Positions 1 to 10,057 of a stretch of 64,000 nt of DNA are shown here, one piece after another (within the stretch, counting starts at the first letter, position 1; each line of letters begins with the position of its first letter). The notes below the pieces were generated by a model that saw only the letters and a list, made by a program, of their open reading frames with translations, had not been told where the DNA came from and did not search any database. Both the position numbers and the translations under genes were made by a program. The stretch is from Arthrobotrys musiformis (Eukaryota > Ascomycota > Orbiliomycetes > Orbiliales > Orbiliaceae), in the NCBI GenBank assembly GCA_036971715.1, contig JAVHJL010000013.1:682001-746000 (forward strand). The letters are read 5' to 3'.

Positions 1-2940
1 ACGGGAGGACTGGTGGTCAATAGCTTCGGAGACTCTCCTTCATCCTGATCGGCCTTGAATGGCTCCTTGCTCTTATTTTGTGCGGCATTGATCAATCCCG
101 TTCCCGAAGCAGATGAGGTAGCAGCCTCAATGGTTCCGGGAGCAGGTGCGATACCGGCACCATTGACAGAGGTCTTGCTCTCCATCATCGGTCTTGGAAC
201 ACCAGCTCTAGCAGGGCTGCTAGTTCCATTGGTAGGACCCTGGTACAATCCCAAGTTCCTCTTCGTGGTTCTCTGTGTTGCAACAGCAGTATCCTCGATC
301 TTCAATGCCTCCTGGTCGACTGTGAACTGAATGGCAGCCGAAGCAGCCATCGTTCTCAAATAGTACATACCAGTCTTCAATCCCTTCTTCCATCCGTAGA
401 AGTGCATGCTGGTGAGCTTACCCATCGTCGGGTCCTTGATGTGGATGTTCAAGCTCTGGCTTTGGTCAATGAATGCGGAACGATCGGCAGCAAGGTCGAT
501 GACGACCTTTTGCGAGATCTCCCAAACTGTCTTGTACAGAGATTTGATGTCTGCTGGGATGTTGGGGACGTTCTGGATGCTACCACCGTCGGCGATGATT
601 CGGTTCTTCATGTTGTCGCTCCACAGGCCCATATCAACCAAGTCACGGAGCAACCAGGGGTTGACGACCTGGAATTCTCCAGCCAAGACACGACGAGAGT
701 AGATATTCCTGTCGTCCATTAGTATAAACTTGGTTTGGAAAGAGAGCGAAGATAACTTACGAAGTATAAGGCTCGAAGCACTCGTTGAAGCCGAGAATCT
801 GACTGGTAGATGCAGTGGGCATGGGGGCGACAAGCAAACTGTTCCTCATACCGTGCTTTGCAATCTTGGCCTTGAGTTCGTCCCAGTCCCAAAGATCGGT
901 TGGGGTGACTCCCCAAAGATCGTACTGGAGCTGTCCCTGGCTGGCTGGAGATCCCTCGTATGATTCATAGGGACCTTCCTCGGCTGCCAGTTCAGCGGAA
1001 GCCTCAGCAGCACCGTGGTAGATGGTTTCAAAGATTTGCTTGTTGAGGTAGCGGGCCTCGGGAGATTCAAATGGCATGCGAAGGGCAAGGAAGGCGTCAG
1101 CGAGACCCTGGACACCGACGGCAATTGGTCGGTGGCGGAAGTTGGATCGCTTGGCTTCCTCGACTGGGTAGTAGTTGACATCAATGATCTTGTTCAAGTT
1201 CTTGGTAATAACCTTGGTAACCTCGTGCAATTTCTGGAAGTCATATTCATTGCGAACGACGTCCACAAAGGTCGGGAGCGCAATTGAAGCCAAGTTACAC
1301 ACAGCGACTTCATCAGGAGCGCTGTACTCGACGATCTCAGTGCACAAGTTGGAACTCTTGATAATACCCAAATTCTTCTGGTTGCTCTTCTTGTTGCAGG
1401 CGTCCTTGTACAACATGAAGGGGTTACCAGTTTCAGTCTGAGCTTCGAGTATGGCATACCACAACTTCTGGGCTTTGATGGTCTTACGGGAAAGACCCTC
1501 GGTCTTCTCGTACTTTTCGTAAAGAGCCTCGAACTCGTCGCCATAGCAGTCAGCCAAACCGGTGGCTTCGTTCGGGCAGAACAGAGACCATTCACCGTTC
1601 GACTCGACACGCTTCATGAACAAATCTGGAATCCACAATGCGTAGAATAGATCTCGGGCACGGACTTCTTCCTTTCCATGGTTCTTCCTGAGGTCCAAGA
1701 ACTCAAAGACATCCGCGTGCCAGGGCTCAAGGTAGATGGCAAAGGCACCTGGACGCTTATTACCACCCTGGTCGACATACCTGGCGGTATTGTTGAAAAC
1801 TCGGAGCATGGGGATCAATCCATTGGAGGTGCCATTGGTACCGGCAATGTATGAGCCCGTAGCTCTGATATTATGGACGTGCAGACCAATACCGCCAGCG
1901 GTCTTGGAGATGAGAGCACAAGTTTTTAGAGTGTCATAGATACCCTCAATGCTGTCGTCCTTCATTGCGACAAGGAAGCAGGAACTAAGCTGCGCTTGCG
2001 GGGTGCCGGCGTTAAAGAGGGTAGGTGAAGCATGGGTAAAGTACTTGCTGCTCATGAGATTGTAGGTCTCAATGGCCCTCTCAATATTTTCACCGTGAAT
2101 GCCAACGGAAACACGCATGATCATGTGCTGGGGACGCTCTGCAACCTTGCCGTCGAGACGGAGGAGATAGGAGCGTTCCAGTGTCTTGAAACCAAAGTAG
2201 TTGTAGTTGAAATCCTTGTCATAGACAATGGCCGAGTTGAGCTCGTCTGCATGGCGCATGACGGTCTCATAGGTGCTCTTGGAAATCATAGGCGACGGGC
2301 GTTTGTTCCTCTGCCATACCATTAGCTCCATTCCCTCCAATATTTGGACATATCGAACATACTGGATTGACGTAGTGGTAGAGGTCAGAGATGACCTGGG
2401 AGAACTGTTTCTTGGTCTGCTTGTGGAGATTGGATACAGCAATACGGGCAGCCAGGATGGCATAGTCGGGATGGGTGACGGTCATATAGGCAGCGGTTTC
2501 GGCAGCCTTTCCTCTCAGTTAGCATTCGTTATACTCAATATATCGGATTCAGTGGGGTGAACGTACCAAGTTGTCGAGTTCGACAGTAGTGACACCCTGG
2601 TAGACACCAGCAATGACCTATATACAACCAATTAGCACCATATATACGGATATAAACATCAATTGAAGGGAGGAAATACCTTCTGGGTGATGGTGGCGGC
2701 GTCGACATGTTCAGCGTCCAAGCCGTAGCACAGTCTCGAGACTCTGGCAGTGATCTGTCTCAGTCAGCATCACCTATTCACGTCTATACTGATATGGGTA
2801 AGGTGCGTATTCGTAGCGTACTTTATCGAACTGGACACGCTCTTTGCGTCCGTCTATAGCAGATAACAATATTAGTATGGGATACGGATAAGATAAGATA
2901 AGGAATAGGGAAGAAACTTACCTCTCTTATAGACATACAT
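1..2940 (-). CDS. RNR1: Ribonucleoside-diphosphate reductase large subunit (partial, C-terminus outside window)
   Basis: Reduces ribonucleoside diphosphates to deoxyribonucleotides for DNA synthesis, as the cytosolic alpha subunit of class Ia RNR. Seven exons on the minus strand: 2940-2922, 2853-2822, 2754-2680, 2617-2567, 2506-2363, 2310-761, and 708 to the window edge. They give about 859 residues in one frame; yeast Rnr1 is 888, so only the C-terminal tail with its CXXC shuttle cysteines should be missing. The N-terminal ATP-cone region starts MYVYKRDGRKERVQFDK and is spread over the first five exons. By my count the radical-site cysteines are C218 (SSCFL) and C445 (VCNLAS), and N428/C430/E432 form the NLCTE active site. 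The first exon is only 19 nt, and the start is chosen on the conserved MYVYKR. Function is near certain; small boundary errors are possible. The promoter carries two MluI cell-cycle boxes. Confidence 0.97.
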
Positions 2941-3482
2941 GATGAGGGGTAATGTATGTTATAATCTGAGCTGTGGAGTAAGAGAAGTATCGAGGTTAGA
3001 GGCTGCTGCTACGTTTAATTGTGTACGTGGTGTCGAGACAAGCTGAGACAAGAAGAGGAAGAGGAGGAAGAGGGGGATAAAAGTTTAACCAGCAAAAAAC
3101 GACAAACAACGACAACGAACCTCAATTAAAGATAAATAAAATAAATAGGTCCACCGGCCAATTGATTAATTGAAGTTTAAGTACAGGCCTCTCGACTACG
3201 AACAAGACCTGGTGATAGTAGTAGTAGTAGTAGTATAGATGAGGGTGGTGATGGTGGTGGTGATGAAGGAATGGATGGAGGTGAAAGAAGTAGAGGAGAA
3301 GAGAAAGGAGGAGGAGGAAGAAGAGAATTCAGGGTGCTTATGAATCGACAGAGACACAGTGCTGTCCTCGACCTTCAAATTACACAGACAGGAAGCTAGC
3401 CAGCGAAGAAACTCGACCGAGCTCAACCAGCCCGGCCCAGCTAGCTGAACTAACCAGCATTCTTTGGAGGCCGACAGGGATC

Positions 3483-3488
3483 ACGCGT
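3483..3488. promoter_or_regulatory. MluI cell-cycle box (ACGCGT) upstream of RNR1
   Basis: Exact palindromic ACGCGT, 543 bp upstream of the RNR1 ATG. In yeasts ACGCGT is the MBF (Mbp1/Swi6) site that drives G1/S transcription of RNR1 and cdc22. Here the role is inferred from the match and the gene identity. Confidence 0.6.
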
Positions 3489-3539
3489 TCCCACAGAGAT
3501 TATTTACCAACACCTGGCCTCGTCGACAGCGGCCGCCAG

Positions 3540-3544
3540 CCAAT
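3540..3544 (+). promoter_or_regulatory. CCAAT box between the two ACGCGT sites
   Basis: CCAAT in the context GCCAGCCAATCAGAGG matches the consensus of the fungal CCAAT-binding (HAP-type) complex. It lies between the two MluI boxes in the RNR1 upstream region. Confidence 0.5.
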
Positions 3545-3567
3545 CAGAGGCCCGGATCAACCACTGT

Positions 3568-3573
3568 ACGCGT
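3568..3573. promoter_or_regulatory. Second MluI cell-cycle box upstream of RNR1
   Basis: Second exact ACGCGT, 85 bp beyond the first. Closely spaced pairs are the usual arrangement in MBF-regulated promoters. Confidence 0.6.
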
Positions 3574-3879
3574 GGGAAACGGGGTGTTTGTTGTGCGGCG
3601 TGTTTCTTTGTCGCCAGAGGGTCCATGTCAGTTACCTGGGGAATCCTGAAATTAAGATTGGATCTAATCTAATCAGATCAAATTATGACTCCGTTGCTTG
3701 GTAAGCAGTCCGCTCTCTCGGCTTGCCCTCCTCCGGCATCCCACGGTATTGTCCTCCCACCGGCGCGGAGAAGTGGAGGAGGAGGCAGTTGCTAGTTGAC
3801 AGGCCGAAGCTGCTCTTTGCCGCATTGACGGCATCCCACCAGATTGTGTTGTCGGCGTTGTTCTGCCGCACTCAACACA

Positions 3880-4060
3880 CAAAATCCACCACTTTCTATT
3901 CTCTTCCCTTCTTTCGATTCTCTCTGAGCCACCTATCTATCTCTTCTCTTCTACGCATCACCACTATCATCTACCTCCCTTCACGCACCATCCATCCATC
4001 CTATTATATCCCCTATCTAACGGTCATCTAACCCCCTATATATCTATATATCAGGTAACG
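3880..4060 (+). promoter_or_regulatory. Pyrimidine-rich leader-like stretch with no gene behind it
   Basis: A CT-rich, plus-strand run of about 180 bp resembles the 5' leader of a strong fungal promoter. It ends near a possible donor (CAGGTAACG at about 4053). No convincing coding exon follows it, so it may be the leader of a lost or non-coding transcript divergent from RNR1. Confidence 0.25.
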
Positions 4061-7000
4061 TCCTCTCTCCATCTCAATATCTTCTTTTCTTCTTTTCCTT
4101 CTCGTCGTCCTCCTTCTCTAGCTACGACGGTGAACATCAGACTACATATTTATATATACTAATACTTAATAGACAGTCGATAGCTTTCAAGGCCATGGCC
4201 CATCCACGTGTTAGATATATATATACGTTCTAGCACTACATTTTGACTACACGTCTTATAAATCACCGCAGCAGATGAAGAACGGCTCTTATTTGACTCG
4301 TCTGCTACAAAAACTTCTTACGAGGTAGATGCCATACCGTTTGTCTAACTTCCCCTGAGGAATATGATTGCTGGTCTGCCTCCTACCGAAGTAAAATGCT
4401 CAATTAGTAAGTTATTATCCACCACGTCGGCCATGACTATGTCCTAACCATCTAGCTGGGAGCCCTGCCTACTTCCTGTTTAGTCAATAGAAGGGTCCAG
4501 GACGCAACGATGAACCAGCGTCCCCTAAAACAAATTTAGAAACGGAAAGGCAGAATGCCATAGTGTATAGCAGAGCATCTCCATGCTGATCTGCGTGACG
4601 TTTTGTCTACTGTTACTACGTTGCCCTTAAGAGCCTTCCAGACCTTCAGAATAATGTAGTTCTGGTCAGTTCTATTTCATTCTGAACTTCGGAAGATGAT
4701 GAGACAGCGCCTCAAATATTTCACTTCAGATCCCTAGTAGACACAACCAAGCTCTAGTGTCTGACCCTTATACGATAAGAGGTTTGAGACGTACCTCAAA
4801 TATACGCTATCAAAGCCTTGCTACTGAGCAAGATATGACAGGGGTCCTGGCGAACAATTGGATAGAATTCATCGAACATATGCGAAGCCATTTAGTATGG
4901 CCCTTTACCCAGACGTCGTGGAAAACAAAGGACACCCGGAAGGTCCCTCGATCAACTCCGCTCAACGGTGCAGACCCTAGCTGGGCTCCCGCCATGAATA
5001 TACATACCTAGTGTACGACGAGTCAATTGCAAAAACGGGTCAAGTAATTGGCACAAGGCCACTTAAAGGCGCTTAGCTTGGTCATCAAACATATCGGGAA
5101 TAATTGAGTGCCGCCAAGACCGATCGAAGAGGCCGCATACACGAAATAAAACCCCGCAACGAGGGAAAGAAGGAAACAGATGGTTTCCTACCCAAGCCAC
5201 AAAAAGCAGAGGTCAAATTTTGTTTGGAGATGAGACGCACATTCCGGCACCCCCCAGATAACTCAGACCCGCGTTAAGAGGCTGAAGACCACCCGTCGTG
5301 AGCACCAAGCTGACGGCAAGAATATTATCGAACTTACCCGTGCCGGGCGGAACAAGAGTGGCGCCAAGTCGTGTGCTAGATACTGCCCGCCGGAAACGAT
5401 GTGTCTCGTAGCTAGACATCGTAGTACCCCAAGCAAAATGAGGACTTTACTGGTGCACTTTGATTGGAATATCGAGGTTAACGAAAACCTCGCCCTCCCA
5501 CCAGAGGAAATGTTCGTCGCCTATCTTCGGCGGGTTATAATCCGTACAGCACTGGCGGCAGATACAGACCAGCCCGATGATATCCCCGACTGGGAAGACT
5601 TAACGATCGCTGGCGCGCCACGATGTTCTGCATCTGCCGTGGATCTGCGACCATCCACGTTTGAAGTATGGACTAGGGAGGGATCGTCAAGGTCAACGCC
5701 GTCATAATTTATATTATCAAAAGTTGTAGCATCGAACGACACTAAGCTACCGGCCTATACGATGTCCCCTTTTTTTCTTTTCTCGCGAGACAGCTTCAGC
5801 AATATTTTCAAGACATGCGCCCTATCTGTCATATATATACCCTTCTTTTCGATACGCAACGCTCGACCCATGCTTCAAACCCAACGAAATCCAGGCAGCT
5901 GCTATTACATCGCCGAACGCAGCATCATGGCGACAGAAAATAGGAAGTTCGATTACGCACCCTCGACTCCCGAAAAGAAAGATACAGCTATATGGCCTAT
6001 AAAGCCTCGACGCATCACATCGCCGTTATCATGAATTTGATAACCCAGTCTCTGAAGACCCAGAAAGACGAAGCCGCAAACGAGAAAGTCATGGTAGAAG
6101 GTTATACAACGACGCCGGGTTTGAGTATCGCAATTGATGTCATAGACAACCTCATTTATTGTCTTTACGCGAAAACCGGAGCGACGTAAGCCCCAGCTAT
6201 CATATGCCCCTCTCGGCGGGAGTGGGTTTTTATAATGGTCCTTCTTCAACACCGGTTACGAAGGTCTTCAAAGGTACTGGGCAGAGACGAGTCGTTGAAT
6301 CTTGCCCAAATCGCGAACTATGTGGCTATTGTTCAGTATCTGTCATACTGATACTGAATCCACAATTATTCGACAAAGCTTTCTATCTACTCACAATATA
6401 AATATGCACCAAGCGGTTCCAAAAGAAGAATGGAAACCGAAACTGAGGTCATAGAAACAGAGAAGGCAGAGGGTTTTCTTTCTCCTGCAAAACAAGACTA
6501 TGGTTGCTGTGTCTGTGGAACTCAGCCCGATATAGGTATAGTCCCTTATACATCATACCTTAAACTACAATTGCTAATAATAAAGTCCGAGTAGCCTTCC
6601 CAGCGAACCGCCATCGGGACTATAGCACCGTTCCCCTCCTCAGCGCCGCAAGATCCCTCAGATATCACAAAAATTCGATAATCACTTCCTCGTTTCTCGA
6701 TAGACAATCGGTTTATTAACTTAACTTAACAAAGACACTAACCCCGCTCCATTTTTAACACCGTCGAGATATGGATCCAACGGCGCCAGACACACATGTA
6801 CATAATCATAAGTTTGAGTAGCAGACTATACGGAAAGATCTTTACACAGCACACCATGGCGGCTCCTCTATATATAGATAACACAATAATCAGGCAAGAG
6901 ACTATTCGTCTACAATGTCGCCGGGAATGGCAATGTAAAATTTGTCTCGTATATCGATATATCAGAGCTGGTCGAAGTAAAAATCTCCTAAGGGTTTGGG

Positions 7001-7503
7001 AGCTCCGAATACATGGGTATTAGTCTCCTAGCCAGCCTAAGCTTCCACAAGTGCCCACACTTGTGTGAATATTAGTGCCCAAATTGCAAAATCAAAACCA
7101 GGGAATATATCGAAAAATTAAACGCACGGCTAAAAATTCATTGACCCAGCGGTCGATGCACAACTTGGAATATATGGTAAATACACAAAAAGCGCTCATT
7201 GTGAATATGTTGATACATTGTGGTATCTTTGTTTGAAGAAACTAAATCAGACTACCTAACTACACTTGTGCCAAAATTAAGATAGTTATGGCTGCATAAA
7301 CCGTTCCAGGGGGGTTATATCGATATATCTATTTCAAAACTTTGCTAGTTCTAAAGGCCAACTCCGCTATGCGAGAATGCATGCGTCAACCCCAAGCCGG
7401 AAAATAAGGATCCGAAGCTAGGAAAATAACACAGCGTCTATAGATCTATAGCGGTAACATAACAGCTTATGAGACAAAAGGTTAATGGTAATTGGGTCGA
7501 CTA
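4061..7503. other. 3.4 kb without a supportable gene
   Basis: Only short open frames on both strands, none with a domain, a signal sequence or coherent splice joins. A short Cys-containing frame at about 6430-6545 (beginning METETEVIETE) is the most protein-like but cannot be extended into a gene. I see no terminal repeats or intact transposase. Confidence 0.6.
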
Positions 7504-9296
7504 TTAAGTACGCTGGGTCCAATACCCGCAGTTTTTATACAGCGGTTCGACGACATTCTGGCAAAGAACCGTCCACAATTTTGGATCCTCCCACCCTAGA
7601 TAACGGGCTTGGCCATCCATCCCCGATATACAAAAGTGGACGGCATCATAATATAGAGGCGGAACTGTACCAGTAATCTTAGTCTCCTGCATCCAGGCAA
7701 AAGCATGTGTGTGGCGTTGATTATACAGAACCAATCCACCCGGTGCGGGAGGCCGGGGATTGGGGAGTACGAAGGCCTCCCAGTTCCAGATTTCGAGGAG
7801 TAGAATCCCAAGCTCCAAAATTGCTGTCCTGAGATCTACTTGAGACTGTGCCTCCCCTCCTTTATCACAGCCCTCAAAAAGAACAGATATAAACGGCCGA
7901 TTCAAATCAGGGGCATCCACACCCCTCGAAGTTGGGAAATAAATTTCATTCCTCGACCAAACTCTTTGCAACCACCTTGTTTTAAATAGTTGAAGAATAT
8001 TTGTAGCAATTCGAAGCGCCAGAAACATCCGTAGGTCTAAATGTTTGAACCCAGAGTACTGGTCTGACATCAGAAGGGCACTCAATGGTGTTTCGTTTCC
8101 ATTAGAGTATCGATCGAGTAAGCCGCAGTCCGAAGGAATCGATCCTATACGTTGATCCATTATCAGAACAAAAGTGAATTTTTCGTTCTGGCCCCTTGCT
8201 AACTCAATAGCTCCGCAAATATCATCTATTGTCGTTATAGCCTTCTCGCTCGTAATTATTTTGGGAATAACAATTGTCACACGGCGTGCGTTCAAGCTCT
8301 GAGTGGTTGATGCTGTATCTGAAGGTGGTTCGAAATTCTCGACCACCCTAACTGTAGTCTCATGCCATAACGATTGCCCTCGAACAATATTCGCCGCGAA
8401 TATTAATCCAAATGATATGTGCTTCGTATCGTTTTTCGAAGCTGGATCAAGCCTATCATCGAGAAACAGCTTAGCGGCGTGGTTAATATGGCATTTGCTC
8501 CCCCAACTCCGGCTAATGGCCACGTGAAGATTATCTGCGAGTCTCTGCACCCGGCTAATACCTCGCGCGAACCTTTTAGTGTTTACGGATAGCTTTTCCG
8601 CAACTGAAGGCTCGTTCTTCCCAATTAGTTCTATAATGCGTTGAAGTCCGGTGACACTATCACCAAGCTCCTTAACGGTGTTCTTGAGTTCGCTCGCTTT
8701 TAGTGCAAATTTTATCCTCGGGACGAATTCCAAATGTCCTCCCTTTTGGTTCTTGTTCGCCTCGATTATTTGTCGCAAGTCATCAGTAGAGTTATCCTGT
8801 CGCAAGTCATCAGTAGAGTTATCCTGTCGCAAAGGTTATGTTACCGTTACTTGATGCCAAAAAGGAATATACATAACAACCCGATTGTATAGGAGACTCG
8901 CTGATATATAGCACTGACCTTTAACTCAGGAACCATCCCTCTGATGCTCTTAGCCGTCTCCCGAATAACATTACAGATTTGCTCCATTGTATTGCCAAAA
9001 ATCTCTTCGACCCCCGGGCCAAGGTATTCCTGAAGCTGTTCCTGGACATCTCTGTCGCTGAGATATTTGAACGGGTCGGATTCAAAATTCCATGAGTTTT
9101 CGCACCCGCTGTCTTGAAGTAATTTTCTCAATAGTAACTTGAGGGTTACTTCAAGTAGCGCGAGGGATTCCAGTAGTTGACCAACATATATCTTTTTGCC
9201 CAAAACACGCTGGATTGTCCGGCTGGTATCTCTGTAGACCCTGACGGAGCCATAGAGGATAGGAAGAGCGCCAAGTACAAGACCTGCGAATTCCAT
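7504..9296 (-). CDS. DUF7580-type protein with HeLo-like N-terminus
   Basis: Two exons: 9296-8919 (126 codons) and 8823-7504, giving 565 aa. The N-terminus (MEFAGLVLGALPILYGSV) has the hydrophobic opening typical of fungal HeLo-like/prion-inhibition regions. A helical region follows, then a C-terminal half resembling the DUF7580 region of fungal proteins (LGILLLEIWNWE near the end). Such proteins are usually described as incompatibility- or NLR-associated; no biochemical role can be read from the sequence. The intron acceptor lies inside a 27-nt tandem duplication, so a second acceptor starting the exon at 8796 would remove nine residues (DNSTDDLRQ). It is transcribed away from the C2H2/phosphorylase gene, with 761 bp between their start codons. 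Gene structure is well supported; the family call rests on pattern recognition. Confidence 0.72.
8771..8832. repeat. 27-nt tandem duplication across a splice acceptor
   Basis: Two perfect 27-nt units (8771-8797 and 8798-8824), plus eight bases of a third. On the coding strand each full unit carries GCGACAG before GATAAC, so the 3' splice site and nine codons are duplicated in frame. Confidence 0.95.
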
Positions 9297-10057
9297 TACT
9301 AATTCGATCGATAGAAGATAGCTCTAACCCGAGTACAATAGCAGTTCTCAACTAAGCTAGGGAAGAGAGCTTAATCCCAAAATAGGACTTCGACATGCAT
9401 ACTAGAAGGACTGGGTTGTAAGTACTGAAGTAGTAAGCTCAATCCAACTTGACCGATGGGTGGGATTATATTACAGTTGCAAACTTATGTATTTGAAGAA
9501 ATCAGGGTCAGGGGCGGAGTAATTAGAGAATATGGATAGTAAGCTCTGCAGGCTTGCGCGCGTTCAAAATCAAATCTAGCAAAATTTAAAAAGCCCAACA
9601 GTGATGTCGACCAACGCATGCTGCATGCGCATAAGGGTTGGCATTGGTGCGGGGTCACGCCAGCGCCTGGACTCGAGGCTAGTGCGGGGTAACGATTTGC
9701 AAGTATCTCCATTAATTGAGTTTGTTTAATTGTGAATCACTTAGCTCTTGGTAATTATATTAAATACATAAGAACGAAATATTACTAGATCGATACTTTG
9801 CGTCTTGAATTCATATATGCGAACTTAAGTATATACCTATGTCTAGCTAGGTGGTATGCCTACAAACTATAATATATATTGTAGCTTCATTGGAAGACAA
9901 ATTTACTCCTGGGCCTTTTTAGTATATCGAGTTAAGCTAACTAATTGATTATAGCTAGGTTCATATCTAGGTAGGGATATACCTACATACAGATAGTTTG
10001 CCACAGACTACTCCGTACAACAGCCTTAGCTATAGGCAACGAATTTAGTCCAGCGCT
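9297..10057. promoter_or_regulatory. Divergent intergenic region between DUF7580 and C2H2-phosphorylase genes
   Basis: 761 bp separating two head-to-head genes, so it must contain both promoters. The right half (about 9720-10020) is AT-rich with several CTAGGTA/TACCTA words. A 75-codon minus frame at 9485-9712 has no recognisable features and is not called. No clear TATA box was found. Confidence 0.5.

Noticed and set aside
55..722. Plus-strand frames over the first 700 bases
   Set aside because: Antisense shadows of the RNR1 last exon, whose minus-strand reading matches the family exactly.
3196..3426. Minus-strand frame rich in Thr and Ser upstream of RNR1
   Set aside because: Produced by TAG/GGTGAT trinucleotide repeats in the RNR1 leader region; no coding character.
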